From VRUE01 sp963807425 (GTDB lineage: Bacteria; Actinomycetota; Thermoleophilia; Solirubrobacterales; 70-9), in assembly GCA_963807425.1 (NCBI GenBank), contig CAWEBZ010000014.1:242448-306447 (forward strand): a stretch of 64,000 nucleotides of DNA, written 5' to 3'. Position 1 is the stretch's first letter; each line of letters begins with the position of its first letter. The position numbers and the translations under genes are program-made. Shown one piece after another: positions 46,546 to 54,868 of the stretch. The notes beneath the pieces were generated by a model. It did not search any database. It saw only the letters and a program-made list of their open reading frames with translations, and was not told the DNA's origin.

Positions 46546-47823
46546 CTACTGCGTCTGCGCCGTGAAGGAGAAGACGCCGAGCGGATCGCCACCGGCGAAC
46601 TTTTCCTGCGGCATCCCGAGTGCTTTTTCGATTTCGTTGATGAACACCGCGTTCAGCGTCTCCGCTGTCACCGCCTGCAGGGTCGCCGTGGCGTTCTGCA
46701 CGCTGACGGTGCGGGTGGCCGGGTCGGAGGTGATCGTCGCCCCGGTCAGCTGGATGTCGGCGATCGAGGAGCGTCCTAGGTTGCCCAGGTTGACCGCTGG
46801 GGTTTTCGGGTTCTCGATCGTCACTTCGACAGTGGCGGTCTTAGCGGCAAGGTCGACCCAGATGTTGCCCATGGTCAGGGTGGTGACACCCCTTGTGCCC
46901 GGAGGCGGTGCGGCTTCGAGGCTCTGAATCAGCTGCAGGCCGCCGGAGGTCTGGAGGACACCAGATGTCGCAGCCGGCGAGATGGTGCCGCCGTTGATCG
47001 GGAAAGCCAACGTCGGCGGAATGGTCAGGCTGGCGGTCGTCGGAGGAACCGTCGAGAGTTTCACCGCGAACGGGCCTGGTTCTCCGGGGGGATGCGGGCC
47101 GACGTTGTTGAGCTTCTGCACCGCCGATGCGCTCAGCGCGAGCGTTGCGTTGCCGGTCGGCAGCACCGCGACGGTTTTCGGCTGTGCTTCGCTCGAGGAG
47201 GAGCCGAGGACCTGGTTGCCTTTGAACGGCTTCTGCGCGGCTTTGCCCTTGCTGACAGAGGCAAGCTTGCTGGCTTTGCCTTTGCCTTTCGCTGGGTTGG
47301 CGATGCTGAGCTTTTTGTTTAGCTGCTGAGCGGCCTTGCCGGTCAGTTTCAGCTTGCCGATGCTGACGGTGACGCCGAAGCCGTTGCGGACAAAGGTGAC
47401 GCCGCTGACCGAGGCGAGCTTCATCGTCTTGCCGGCGACCTTGGCGTTGAGGGAGCTCGTCGTCGTGTCGAGGACGAGAGTGTTCACGGGGGCGGTCTTT
47501 TTGCCCCGCTTGAACTTGATCCCGCCACTGTGTTCGACCGTGCCCTGGCCGGTGGTGGGGTCGACCGAGCCACCACTGACCGGCAGGGTCACCGTGCGGC
47601 CTTTCACCGTCGCCGGGCTCGCCTTGAGCACCTTGACGCCGACGTTCTTCAGCTTGTTGACGAGGCCTTTGTTGAGGGTGATCGTCGTGGTACCGCTGGC
47701 GACCGGATCGCTCGTGGCCGAGGCCAGGGGTGCGAACGCGAGCAGCGCGACCAGCGCAACGACCGCCGCCACCGCTGACGGCACCATCCGCCGGCTTCTT
47801 GCCGACTGGGTCACATCATTCAT
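46546..47823 (-). CDS. Secreted HtaA-like domain protein
   Basis: 425 residues with signal peptide (AVAAVVALVALLAFAPLASA). Two related beta-rich units are visible. Unit 1 is about 40-180 (GTTTITLNKGLVNKLKNVGV; VTLPVSGGSVDPTTGQGTVE; HSGGIKF). Unit 2 is about 225-390 (ATLALSASAVQKLNNVG; FPINGGTISPAATSGVLQTS; GGLQLI). The 'GGxvDPxtGxGtv.HsGGl' core is that of HtaA-type domains, some of which bind haem. No obvious haem-ligand Tyr/His cluster is seen, so haem binding is only a possibility. A Lys/Ala-rich linker joins the units. Confidence 0.65.
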   Translation of the reverse strand: MNDVTQSARSRRMVPSAVAAVVALVALLAFAPLASATSDPVASGTTTITLNKGLVNKLKNVGVKVLKASPATVKGRTVTLPVSGGSVDPTTGQGTVEHSGGIKFKRGKKTAPVNTLVLDTTTSSLNAKVAGKTMKLASVSGVTFVRNGFGVTVSIGKLKLTGKAAQQLNKKLSIANPAKGKGKASKLASVSKGKAAQKPFKGNQVLGSSSSEAQPKTVAVLPTGNATLALSASAVQKLNNVGPHPPGEPGPFAVKLSTVPPTTASLTIPPTLAFPINGGTISPAATSGVLQTSGGLQLIQSLEAAPPPGTRGVTTLTMGNIWVDLAAKTATVEVTIENPKTPAVNLGNLGRSSIADIQLTGATITSDPATRTVSVQNATATLQAVTAETLNAVFINEIEKALGMPQEKFAGGDPLGVFSFTAQTQ

Positions 47824-47995
47824 ATTTTTGATCCTCCGTTTTGGTGCCGCACCCTGCTGCCCCTAGTGGCGACTTGCGGCAAGTCGATTGCGCCCAAGAC
47901 TATTCTCGGCGCGCTTCCTTCTCAACACGCTTAATCGAAGCTTGTTCCGGTCTTCCAGATCCGCGCCCCGGCTGGTGGCGGCATATCCTGTCCGC

Positions 47996-49621
47996 ATGGC
48001 AACCGAAGAGGCCCCGCGCACGATCGCACCGCTGGTCGGTCCCGACGACGAGCGCGTCTTCACCGACTCCGGGATCGAGATCGAGCGCCTCTACACCGAG
48101 GACGACGTCGCACCAGATCTGCAGGAGCGCCTGGGCGAGCCGGGCGAGCCGCCCTTCACCCGCGGCATCCACGAGGGCATGTATCGCGACAGGCTCTGGA
48201 CGATGCGCCAGTACGCGGGCTTTGCCACGCCGGAGGACACCAACGAGCGCTACCGCTACCTGATCGAGCACGGATCGACCGGTCTCTCGATGGCCTTCGA
48301 CCTGCCGACCCAGCTAGGGCGCGACTCCGACGATCCGCTCTGCAACGGCGAGGTCGGTCGCACCGGAGTCCCGATCGACACGATCGAGGACATGCGGATC
48401 TGCTTCGACCAGATCCCGCTCGACGGCGTCTCAACCTCGATGACGATCAATGCCCCGGCGGCGATCCTGCTGCTGCTCTACGAGCTGGTCGGCGAGGAAC
48501 AGGGAGTCCCGTCGGAGAAGCTGCGCGGCACGGTCCAGAACGACGTGCTGAAGGAGTACATGGCGCGCGGCAACTACATCTACCCGCCGGTACCGACGAT
48601 GCGGCTGACGACGGACATCTTCGAGTACTGCCGCGAGAGGGTGCCGAAGTGGAACACGATCTCGATCTCGGGCTACCACATCCGCGAGAAGGGCTGCTCG
48701 GCTGTCCAGGAGGTCGCCTTCACGCTCTCCAACGCGATCGCCTACGTCGAGGCGGCGCTGGAGCGGGGGCTGAAGATCGACGAGTTCGCCCCCCGTCTTG
48801 CCTTCTTCTTCAACGGCCACAACAACGTCTTCCAGGAGATCGCCAAGTTCCGCGCCGTGCGGCGGATGTGGGCAAAAATCGTCGCCGAGCGGTTCGGCGC
48901 CGAGAACCCGAACTCGATGAAGATCCGCTTCCACACCCAGACCGGCGGCGTGACGCTGCAGGCGCAGCAGCCCGAGGTCAACATCATCCGCGTCGCCCTG
49001 CAGGGATTCGCCGCTGTCTGCGGCGGTACCCAGAGCCTGCACACCAACGGCTTCGACGAGGCGTTGGCGCTGCCGACCGAGCGCTCGGCGCGGATCGCCC
49101 TGCGCACCCAGCAGGTGCTCGCGCACGAGTCGGGCGCCGCCGACACGGTCGATCCTTTCGCCGGCTCCTACTTCGTCGAGTCGCTGACGGACGAGATCGA
49201 GAGCCGCTCCTGGGAGCTGATGGAGAAGGTCGAAGAGCTCGGCGGCTCGGTCGAGGCGCTCGAGTTCATGCAGCGCGAGATCGAGGAGTCGGCCCACTCC
49301 TACCACGAGCGCTACAGGACCGGCCAGGACACCATCGTTGGCGTCAACAAGTACGTCACCGACCAGGTCGACGACGTCGACATCCTCAGGGTCGACCCAG
49401 AGGCCGAGCAGCGCCAGCTCGCCCGGCTGAAGACGTTCAAGGAGTCGCGCGACCAGGCCGCGGTCGATGCCAAGCTCGAGTCCCTGCGCGACGTTGCCCG
49501 AGGCGAGGGCAACCTCCTGCACCCGATCCGCGCCGCGCTTGCCACCAATGCTTCGATCGGCGAGGTTTGCGGTGCGATGCGGGACGTCTTCGGCGAGTAT
49601 CGCGGCGGCGCTTTCTTCTAG
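47996..49621 (+). CDS. Methylmalonyl-CoA mutase, large (substrate-binding) subunit
   Basis: 541 residues from ATG 47996 (the longer open frame upstream is not homologous). It has the TIM-barrel domain only and lacks the C-terminal B12-binding domain, so a separate small subunit is needed; none lies in the window. MYRDRLWTMRQYAGF contains the RQY whose Tyr, together with Arg in YMARGNYIYPP, marks methylmalonyl-CoA specificity; isobutyryl-CoA mutases have Phe and Gln. Converts (R)-methylmalonyl-CoA to succinyl-CoA with adenosylcobalamin. With PccB downstream it forms the propionate route, and it creates a B12 requirement. Confidence 0.92.
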   Translation: MATEEAPRTIAPLVGPDDERVFTDSGIEIERLYTEDDVAPDLQERLGEPGEPPFTRGIHEGMYRDRLWTMRQYAGFATPEDTNERYRYLIEHGSTGLSMAFDLPTQLGRDSDDPLCNGEVGRTGVPIDTIEDMRICFDQIPLDGVSTSMTINAPAAILLLLYELVGEEQGVPSEKLRGTVQNDVLKEYMARGNYIYPPVPTMRLTTDIFEYCRERVPKWNTISISGYHIREKGCSAVQEVAFTLSNAIAYVEAALERGLKIDEFAPRLAFFFNGHNNVFQEIAKFRAVRRMWAKIVAERFGAENPNSMKIRFHTQTGGVTLQAQQPEVNIIRVALQGFAAVCGGTQSLHTNGFDEALALPTERSARIALRTQQVLAHESGAADTVDPFAGSYFVESLTDEIESRSWELMEKVEELGGSVEALEFMQREIEESAHSYHERYRTGQDTIVGVNKYVTDQVDDVDILRVDPEAEQRQLARLKTFKESRDQAAVDAKLESLRDVARGEGNLLHPIRAALATNASIGEVCGAMRDVFGEYRGGAFF

Positions 49622-49690
49622 TCGCTGAACGGTCTCGCCCAGGCGTCCAGAGCGGGGAGGAACCGTCGCCCGTCGGTTGAAGCGGGCTCC

Positions 49691-49906
49691 ATGATCGAGG
49701 TCGCGCGGACCCTGATGAAGTCCGAACCTGAGTTGTCCGAGCTTGTCGCCCAGGTCGAGGGCGTCGAGGTGACGATGGCGGAGAAGGGGTTCGGGACCCG
49801 GGTCGAGCTGCGCGCGCGCGAGGGCTCCGGGCTGGTCACCTCTGACCTGGAGCGAATCCTCGACGCCTTCGCCGAACCGCAGAAGCAGCCGTTCGGTAGC
49901 GCCTGA
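49691..49906 (+). CDS. Small protein of unknown function
   Basis: 71 residues from ATG 49691, 69 bases after the mutase stop. MIEVARTLMKSEPELSELVA then EVTMAEKGFGTRVELRAREG gives a helix followed by two strands. No family recognised. Spacing and codon use suggest a real gene, possibly co-transcribed with the mutase. Confidence 0.5.
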   Translation: MIEVARTLMKSEPELSELVAQVEGVEVTMAEKGFGTRVELRAREGSGLVTSDLERILDAFAEPQKQPFGSA

Positions 49907-49923
49907 ACCCGAAAAGGAGAGAG

Positions 49924-50613
49924 ATGAAGTCACTTAGGAAGCACCTGACCGTCGCCAACGTGCTCTCGTGCATGGCGCTGTTCGTCGCGCTCAGCGGCGT
50001 CGCCTATGCAGCGGCGCTGGGCAAGAACGCGGTCAAGACGAAGAACATCGCCAACGGCGCGGTTACCACGGCGAAGCTGCGCAATGGCGGCGTAACCACG
50101 GCGAAGCTCCGCAACGGTGCCGTCAACGGTGCAAAGGTTGCGCCCGGCTCGATCGGCTCGAGCCAGCTGGCGAACGGCTCGGTCCGCTCCGGCCAGCTCG
50201 GCGGCGGCGTCGTCACCGAAGCGAAGCTGAAGAACGGCGCGGTCAGCGAGCCGAAGCTCGGCGCGAACGCCGTCTCGACGGGCAAGCTCGCCGAAGGGGC
50301 CGTTACCGGCACGAAGCTCGCGCCCAGCCTCTTCTTCCAGCTCGTCAAGAACATTTCCTACGTGAACAGGGAAAGCGGCGCGGTCAGCGCGACCAGCCCA
50401 CAGTCGGCCACCGCGGAATGCCCGGTTGGCAAGCAGGCGATCGCCGGCGGCGCCCGGATCGTCCCCGGCGACGCCACCGTCGTTCAGCTCACCGAGTCGA
50501 TCCCGTTCTTGGGCGCCGGTGGCGTTCGTACCGGCTGGACCGCTTCGGCGAAAACGTCGGAAGCCGGAAAAACCTTCGCGGTCGAGGCCTTCGCGGTCTG
50601 CGCCGAACTCTAG
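49924..50613 (+). CDS. Secreted protein with NGAV-x-x-x-KL decapeptide repeats
   Basis: 229 residues; signal peptide (LTVANVLSCMALFVALSGVAY). Residues 35-135 consist of roughly ten-residue repeats of the form N-G-[AGS]-V-x-x-x-K-L, which suggests a repetitive beta structure. The C-terminal domain (AECPVGKQAIAGGARIVPGD; FAVCAEL) resembles that of the Gly-X-Y protein at 28163. Likely a cell-surface stalk and head protein. AAAGGAGAGAG precedes ATG 49924 and a terminator follows. Confidence 0.78.
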   Translation: MKSLRKHLTVANVLSCMALFVALSGVAYAAALGKNAVKTKNIANGAVTTAKLRNGGVTTAKLRNGAVNGAKVAPGSIGSSQLANGSVRSGQLGGGVVTEAKLKNGAVSEPKLGANAVSTGKLAEGAVTGTKLAPSLFFQLVKNISYVNRESGAVSATSPQSATAECPVGKQAIAGGARIVPGDATVVQLTESIPFLGAGGVRTGWTASAKTSEAGKTFAVEAFAVCAEL

Positions 50614-50636
50614 ACCGCAGCAAGAATTACCCAGGC

Positions 50637-50664
50637 CGAAGGGCCCGCTCCGGCGGGCCCTTCG
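50637..50664 (+). terminator. Intrinsic terminator after the repeat protein gene
   Basis: CGAAGGGCCCGC (50637-50648), loop TCCG, GCGGGCCCTTCG (50653-50664): perfect 12-bp stem, 24 bp after the stop. Confidence 0.8.
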
Positions 50665-50710
50665 CGTCTCCGGGCACGCGCCGATGCACCGAAATAGACT
50701 CCCGGCCTCG

Positions 50711-52279
50711 ATGCGAGAGAAGAACCCGATCACCCACGAGGAGAAGCTCGCCTACCTGCGCGAGCTGCGCGAGGAAGCGATCCATTCGGCCTCCGAGGAG
50801 GCGGTGGAGAAGCAGCACGCGAAGGGCAAGATGACCGCGCGGGAGCGGGTCGAGAAGCTGCTCGATCCCGGTTCCTTCGAGGAGCTTGACACCTTCGTCC
50901 GCCACCGCACCTACGACTTCGAGATGCAGAAGAAACGGCCCTGGGGCGATGCTGTTGTCACCGGCCACGGCACGATCAACGGCCGCACCGTTTTCGTCTT
51001 CTCCCAGGACTTCACGGTCTTCGGCGGCAGCCTCGGTGAGGTGATGGCGGAGAAGATGTGCAAGGTGATGGACCTCGCCGCTCAGGTCGGCGCGCCCGTG
51101 ATCGGCATCAACGACTCCGGCGGCGCCCGGATCCAGGAGGGCGTCGTCTCGCTCGGCGCCTACGGCGACGTTTTCGTCCGCAACGTCCAGTGCTCCGGTG
51201 TGATCCCCCAGATCAGCCTGATCATGGGCCCCTGCGCCGGCGGCGCGGTCTACTCACCGGCGATGACCGACTTCATCTTCATGGTCAAAGAGACCTCGCA
51301 CATGTTCATCACCGGCCCCGAAGTGATCAAAACCGTGACCGGCGAGGAAGTCGAGTTCGAGGAGCTGGGCGGGGCGATGAGCCACAACTCGAAGTCGGGT
51401 GTCGCTCACTTCGCCTCTGAGGACGAGGAGAGCTGCCTCGAGGATGCACGCCATCTACTCAGCTTTCTTCCCTCCAACAACCTGGAGGCGCCACCCCGCT
51501 TCGAGCCCGACGACGACCCCGAGCGCGAAGACGAGGAGCTGGACACGCTCGTGCCCGACGATCCCTCCAAGCCCTACGACATGCGTGAGGTGATCTCCCG
51601 CGTCGTCGACGACGAGGAGTTCTTCGAGGTCCACGAGCACTTCGCCAAGAACATCGTCTGCGGCTTCTCGCGGCTCGATGGCTTTCCAGTCGGCATCGTC
51701 GGCAACCAGCCGGCCTTTCTCGCCGGCGTCCTCGACATCGAGGCATCGGAGAAGGCGGCCCGCTTCGTCCGCACCTGCGACGCCTACAACGTGCCGTTGA
51801 TCACCTTCACCGACGTGCCCGGTTTCCTGCCTGGGACCGACCAAGAGTGGAACGGGATCATCCGCCACGGCGCCAAGCTGCTCTACGCCTTCACCGAGGC
51901 GACGGTGCCGAAGCTCACCGTGGTCACCCGCAAGGCCTATGGCGGCGCCTACGACGTGATGAACTCGAAGCACATGCTGGCCGACTTCAATGTCGCCTGG
52001 CCGACCGCAGAGGTAGCGGTGATGGGCCCCGAGGGCGCGGTCAACATCATCTACCGCAAGGACATCTCCTCCTCGCCGACCCCCGATGAGCGGCGCCAGA
52101 AGCTAATCGACGACTACAAGGCGCACTTCGCCAATCCCTACTCGGCAGCCGAGCGCGGCTACATCGACGACGTGATCGAGCCGAGGCAGACGCGCCCGAA
52201 GCTGATCAAGGCCCTGCGCATGCTCCAGTCCAAGCGCGTGCCGCAGCCGAAGCGCAAGCACGGGAATATCCCGCTTTAG
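50711..52279 (+). CDS. pccB: Propionyl-CoA carboxylase beta subunit (acyl-CoA carboxyltransferase)
   Basis: 522 residues from ATG 50711. N-terminal KGKMTARERVEKLLDPGSFEE and the carboxyltransferase halves are typical: GINDSGGARIQEGVVSLGAY, IMGPCAGGAVYSPAMTDF with an oxyanion Gly-Gly, then DVPGFLPGTDQEWNGIIRHG and TRKAYGGAYDVMNSKHM. The Asp in the DVPGFLPG region and overall pattern fit propionyl-CoA preference. Transfers CO2 from biotin to propionyl-CoA, giving (S)-methylmalonyl-CoA, the precursor for the mutase encoded upstream. The biotin carboxylase subunit is not in the window. Confidence 0.9.
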   Translation: MREKNPITHEEKLAYLRELREEAIHSASEEAVEKQHAKGKMTARERVEKLLDPGSFEELDTFVRHRTYDFEMQKKRPWGDAVVTGHGTINGRTVFVFSQDFTVFGGSLGEVMAEKMCKVMDLAAQVGAPVIGINDSGGARIQEGVVSLGAYGDVFVRNVQCSGVIPQISLIMGPCAGGAVYSPAMTDFIFMVKETSHMFITGPEVIKTVTGEEVEFEELGGAMSHNSKSGVAHFASEDEESCLEDARHLLSFLPSNNLEAPPRFEPDDDPEREDEELDTLVPDDPSKPYDMREVISRVVDDEEFFEVHEHFAKNIVCGFSRLDGFPVGIVGNQPAFLAGVLDIEASEKAARFVRTCDAYNVPLITFTDVPGFLPGTDQEWNGIIRHGAKLLYAFTEATVPKLTVVTRKAYGGAYDVMNSKHMLADFNVAWPTAEVAVMGPEGAVNIIYRKDISSSPTPDERRQKLIDDYKAHFANPYSAAERGYIDDVIEPRQTRPKLIKALRMLQSKRVPQPKRKHGNIPL

Positions 52280-52290
52280 CGTCAGGCGCG

Positions 52291-52623
52291 GCGGGTCCTG
52301 TCGCCGCAGGGGACCCACCGCCCCCTCCGGTAGCTAAAGCTTCCTCAGGGGCGGTCCCCCCTGCAGCGCCACCCCCCGCGAGAGACGCTCCGCTGGAGCA
52401 CCGAAGCTTCAAAGCCGCAGGGACTGGCCTCCGTCGGCCAGATCCACGAGGTCTCGACTTCGGAGTTCCAGCTGACTTCCTCCGCGGGTGGTGTCGGGGT
52501 GGGGTGATCCGCGAAGGACGAAGGCTGCGGAGGGCAAGGCTTCAACCCTGCGAGCGTGGCGTCCCTTCGCCCGAAGCAGCGCGTAGTTCGAGCGGGGCAC
52601 CCCACCCCGGCGACAGGACCCGC
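52291..52623. repeat. 333-bp gene-free segment bounded by 15-bp perfect inverted repeats
   Basis: GCGGGTCCTGTCGCC (52291-52305) and its exact complement GGCGACAGGACCCGC (52609-52623) bound a 347-bp gap between pccB and the TetR gene. Inside, several internal complementarities occur (for example GGCCTCC GTC GGCC near 52428). Open frames inside lack ribosome sites and protein character. It could be a structured RNA, a small non-autonomous element, or folded terminator sequence. Confidence 0.45.
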
Positions 52624-52626
52624 GGC

Positions 52627-53328
52627 CTACCCGCTTGCAGGAAGCTGCGAAGCCGCCTCGCGCCTTGATTGCCAGGTGGCCAGGGAGGCGGCGGACATCT
52701 CTTCCCAAGCGGCTTCCTCGCCGAAGTACTGCATGACGACGAAGTGGAGGAGGCCGGGGAGCATTTCGGGGGCGTGTTCGGCATCGCCGTCCATCAACTT
52801 TGCGCACACAAGAGTGTCGATTGCCCCTACCATGAACGTAGCCGTTACAGGAGGTGGAGCTTGGCGAGAGGGAATCTCGCGGCGCGCGCTGTCAAGTGCG
52901 CGGGAGAGGCGCTCCATCAACTCACTACGCTGGGCCAGCGCCTGGGCGCCGGCCGCGTGCACCTCGACGAAGATCGCTTTGGCGATCGCCGGCTGGTTGG
53001 CACAGAACTCGAGCAGCTCCGACATCCCCGCCCGCAGGCCCTCGCGCCAGCCGGGCTGGCGTTTGGCGGCCCCGATCAGGCGCCGATAGAGCCATTCGCT
53101 GGCGTCCCGGTGGGCCTGGGTGAAGCAGCTCTCCCGGTCCTCGAAGTGCTTGTAGAAGGTCGCGCGGCTCGCCTTGGCCCGCTCGATCACGTGCTTGACA
53201 GCGACATGCTCGTAACCCATCTCACCGCTGACGAGGAGCATCGCCTCCAGCAGCCGCTCCCGAGCTGGCTGGGTGCGGAGCCCGGGGAATGGAACAACGG
53301 AAGGGATGTCCTCGGGGCGGTCCTCCAT
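52627..53328 (-). CDS. TetR/AcrR family regulator
   Basis: 233 residues. Helix-turn-helix at about 25-70: ARERLLEAMLLVSGEMGYEH, then VIERAKASRATFYKHFEDRE. The C-terminal ligand domain is divergent. Divergent from the next TetR gene with an AT-rich 133-bp promoter region between them. Confidence 0.87.
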   Translation of the reverse strand: MEDRPEDIPSVVPFPGLRTQPARERLLEAMLLVSGEMGYEHVAVKHVIERAKASRATFYKHFEDRESCFTQAHRDASEWLYRRLIGAAKRQPGWREGLRAGMSELLEFCANQPAIAKAIFVEVHAAGAQALAQRSELMERLSRALDSARREIPSRQAPPPVTATFMVGAIDTLVCAKLMDGDAEHAPEMLPGLLHFVVMQYFGEEAAWEEMSAASLATWQSRREAASQLPASG

Positions 53329-53392
53329 CGCCTGACCTTTCTGAAAACGAAAGCCTTTTGTCTAGGTATAGCACCTTTCAAAAACAACGATT

Positions 53393-53450
53393 ACCAGAAC
53401 AACATATTTTTTGTAAAAAAGGCAAGTGGACACCAGGTGAATGTTCTGGT
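53393..53450. promoter_or_regulatory. Operator-like inverted repeat between divergent TetR genes
   Basis: ACCAGAAC (53393-53400) and GTTCTGGT (53443-53450) are exact complements 42 bp apart in the AT-rich divergent promoter region. The right arm touches the -10 box of the plus-strand gene. Likely operator for one of the two flanking regulators. Confidence 0.45.
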
Positions 53451-53455
53451 ATCTT
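53427..53455 (+). promoter_or_regulatory. Leaderless promoter of the plus-strand TetR gene
   Basis: TGGACA (53427-53432), 17-bp spacer, TATCTT (53450-53455), then ATG at 53462 only 6 bases later with no ribosome site. Confidence 0.6.
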
Positions 53456-53461
53456 GTCGGT

Positions 53462-54151
53462 ATGGCCGACTCGCGGTCACTTTCGGAACGTCTTGCCAAG
53501 ATGCCCCCCGGCCGCCATCTGGTCCCGCGCGACTTCGTCGCCCAGAACCAGCGCGAGCGAATGCTGCTTGCCACGGCCGAGCTCGTCGCCGAGCGTGGCT
53601 ACCAAAAAACGACGATCGAGCTGATCGCAAAGACCGCCCGGGTCGCGCTGACCACCTTCTACGAGCAGTTCTCCAGCAAGGAGGAGTGCTTCCTGGCCGC
53701 CTTCGACGAGACCGTGGAAGCAGCGGCCGAGGTCTTCGGCGAGCTGCTGGACGAGGAACAGCCGTGGGCCGAGCAGATCTCGAGCGGAATCGAGATCTTG
53801 CTCGAGATGGTCGTCACCGAGCAGCCCCGTGCCCGCCTCTGCATAGTCGAGGCTCAGGCAGCCGGAGGTGCGGCGCTGGTCCGCTACCAGGCGATGCTGG
53901 AGAGTGCCGCCTCAAAGCTTCGCGAGGGCCGGGCGTTCAATCCGAGGGCGAGCAGGTTGCCCGAGGGGCTCGAGGTGGCGATCGCCGGCGGCCTTGCTTG
54001 GCTCGTCCACCAGCGGCTGGTGGCGGACCAGGTCGACGACGTCAAGGCGCTTTTGCCGGAGATGCTGCAGGTGACACTGACTCCCTACATAGGAGAGGTC
54101 GAGGCGAGTCGTGCCGCCGATGCCGCACAGGCACGAGCGGCCGCGGCTTGA
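53462..54151 (+). CDS. TetR/AcrR family regulator
   Basis: 229 residues from ATG 53462. PPGRHLVPRDFVAQNQRERMLL leads into the helix-turn-helix (LVAERGYQKTTIELIAKTAR; VALTTFYEQFSSKEECF). The same GRHxLPRxFVxQNQRER lead-in occurs in the TetR at 54869, so these two are paralogues. Predicted leaderless message. Confidence 0.87.
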   Translation: MADSRSLSERLAKMPPGRHLVPRDFVAQNQRERMLLATAELVAERGYQKTTIELIAKTARVALTTFYEQFSSKEECFLAAFDETVEAAAEVFGELLDEEQPWAEQISSGIEILLEMVVTEQPRARLCIVEAQAAGGAALVRYQAMLESAASKLREGRAFNPRASRLPEGLEVAIAGGLAWLVHQRLVADQVDDVKALLPEMLQVTLTPYIGEVEASRAADAAQARAAAA

Positions 54152-54185
54152 GAGGAGCGAGCGCAGGGGGAGGGGCCGGGCGGAT

Positions 54186-54827
54186 GTGAGCGTCAGGACA
54201 GAGGGTCCGGCTCGCCGCGGCATCATGGCCGACCCGGCCCGCGAGCGCATCGCCGCAGCGATGGTCGCGCTGGTCGGCAGCCGCGGCTACGCCGCGACCA
54301 GCGTCGAGATGGTTTGCGAGCAGGCGCGCGCCGGGCGCTCTCATTTCGATCGCTGTTTCGCCGGCAAGGAAGACTGCTTCCTCAGCCTCCACGACGAGAT
54401 CGCGGCAGAGTTCTGCGAGCGCATCGCCGCCGCTTACAGCGGCCCTGTCTCCTGGCACGACCGGATCTGGGCGTCGGGATGGGCCGCGATGCGCTTCTTC
54501 CAGGAGGACCCCGCGCGGGCCCGCTTCCTCGTCGTCGAGGTGAACGGGGCCGGCGTCGATGCCCAGGCTCGTCGCGACCGCCTCCTGCAGCGCTGTGCCG
54601 ACCTGATCGACGCCGGTCGCCAGGAGCTCGAGGAGCCCGGCTCGATGTCCCGCTGCACCGCGGAAATAGTCGCCGGGGCGATCTACGGGACGATCCTCGG
54701 CAAGATTGAAGCCGGCTGGATCGATCGCGGACAGGACTTCCTGCCCGAGCTCGTCTACATGGCGGTGATGCCCTATCTCGGCTCCCGGGCAGCCGAGGAC
54801 GAGTTGCTGGTCCAGTCCCTGCGTTAG
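54186..54827 (+). CDS. TetR/AcrR family regulator
   Basis: 213 residues from GTG 54186, preceded by GGGGGAGGGG; ATG 54225 is the alternative, and an upstream start would overlap the previous gene. Helix-turn-helix at DPARERIAAAMVALVGSRGY, then EMVCEQARAGRSHFDRCFAG. 34 bases after the previous regulator gene, so probably the same transcript. Confidence 0.82.
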   Translation: MSVRTEGPARRGIMADPARERIAAAMVALVGSRGYAATSVEMVCEQARAGRSHFDRCFAGKEDCFLSLHDEIAAEFCERIAAAYSGPVSWHDRIWASGWAAMRFFQEDPARARFLVVEVNGAGVDAQARRDRLLQRCADLIDAGRQELEEPGSMSRCTAEIVAGAIYGTILGKIEAGWIDRGQDFLPELVYMAVMPYLGSRAAEDELLVQSLR

Positions 54828-54868
54828 AAGACCGTGCTTGCCGGGGGCGTCTCGGGTATCGTCGGCTC

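Noticed and set aside
48431..49933. 500-residue open frame antisense to the mutase gene
   Set aside because: Antisense shadow of a strongly conserved coding sequence.
50035..50335. Short direct repeats in DNA suggesting a satellite
   Set aside because: They encode the NGAV-x-x-x-KL decapeptide repeats of a secreted protein.
50426..50710. N-terminal extension of the pccB frame
   Set aside because: It overlaps the repeat-protein gene and the terminator; carboxyltransferase homology starts at ATG 50711.
52345..52605. 86-residue minus-strand ORF inside the inverted-repeat element
   Set aside because: No ribosome site and no protein-like conservation visible; structured DNA or RNA is a better explanation.
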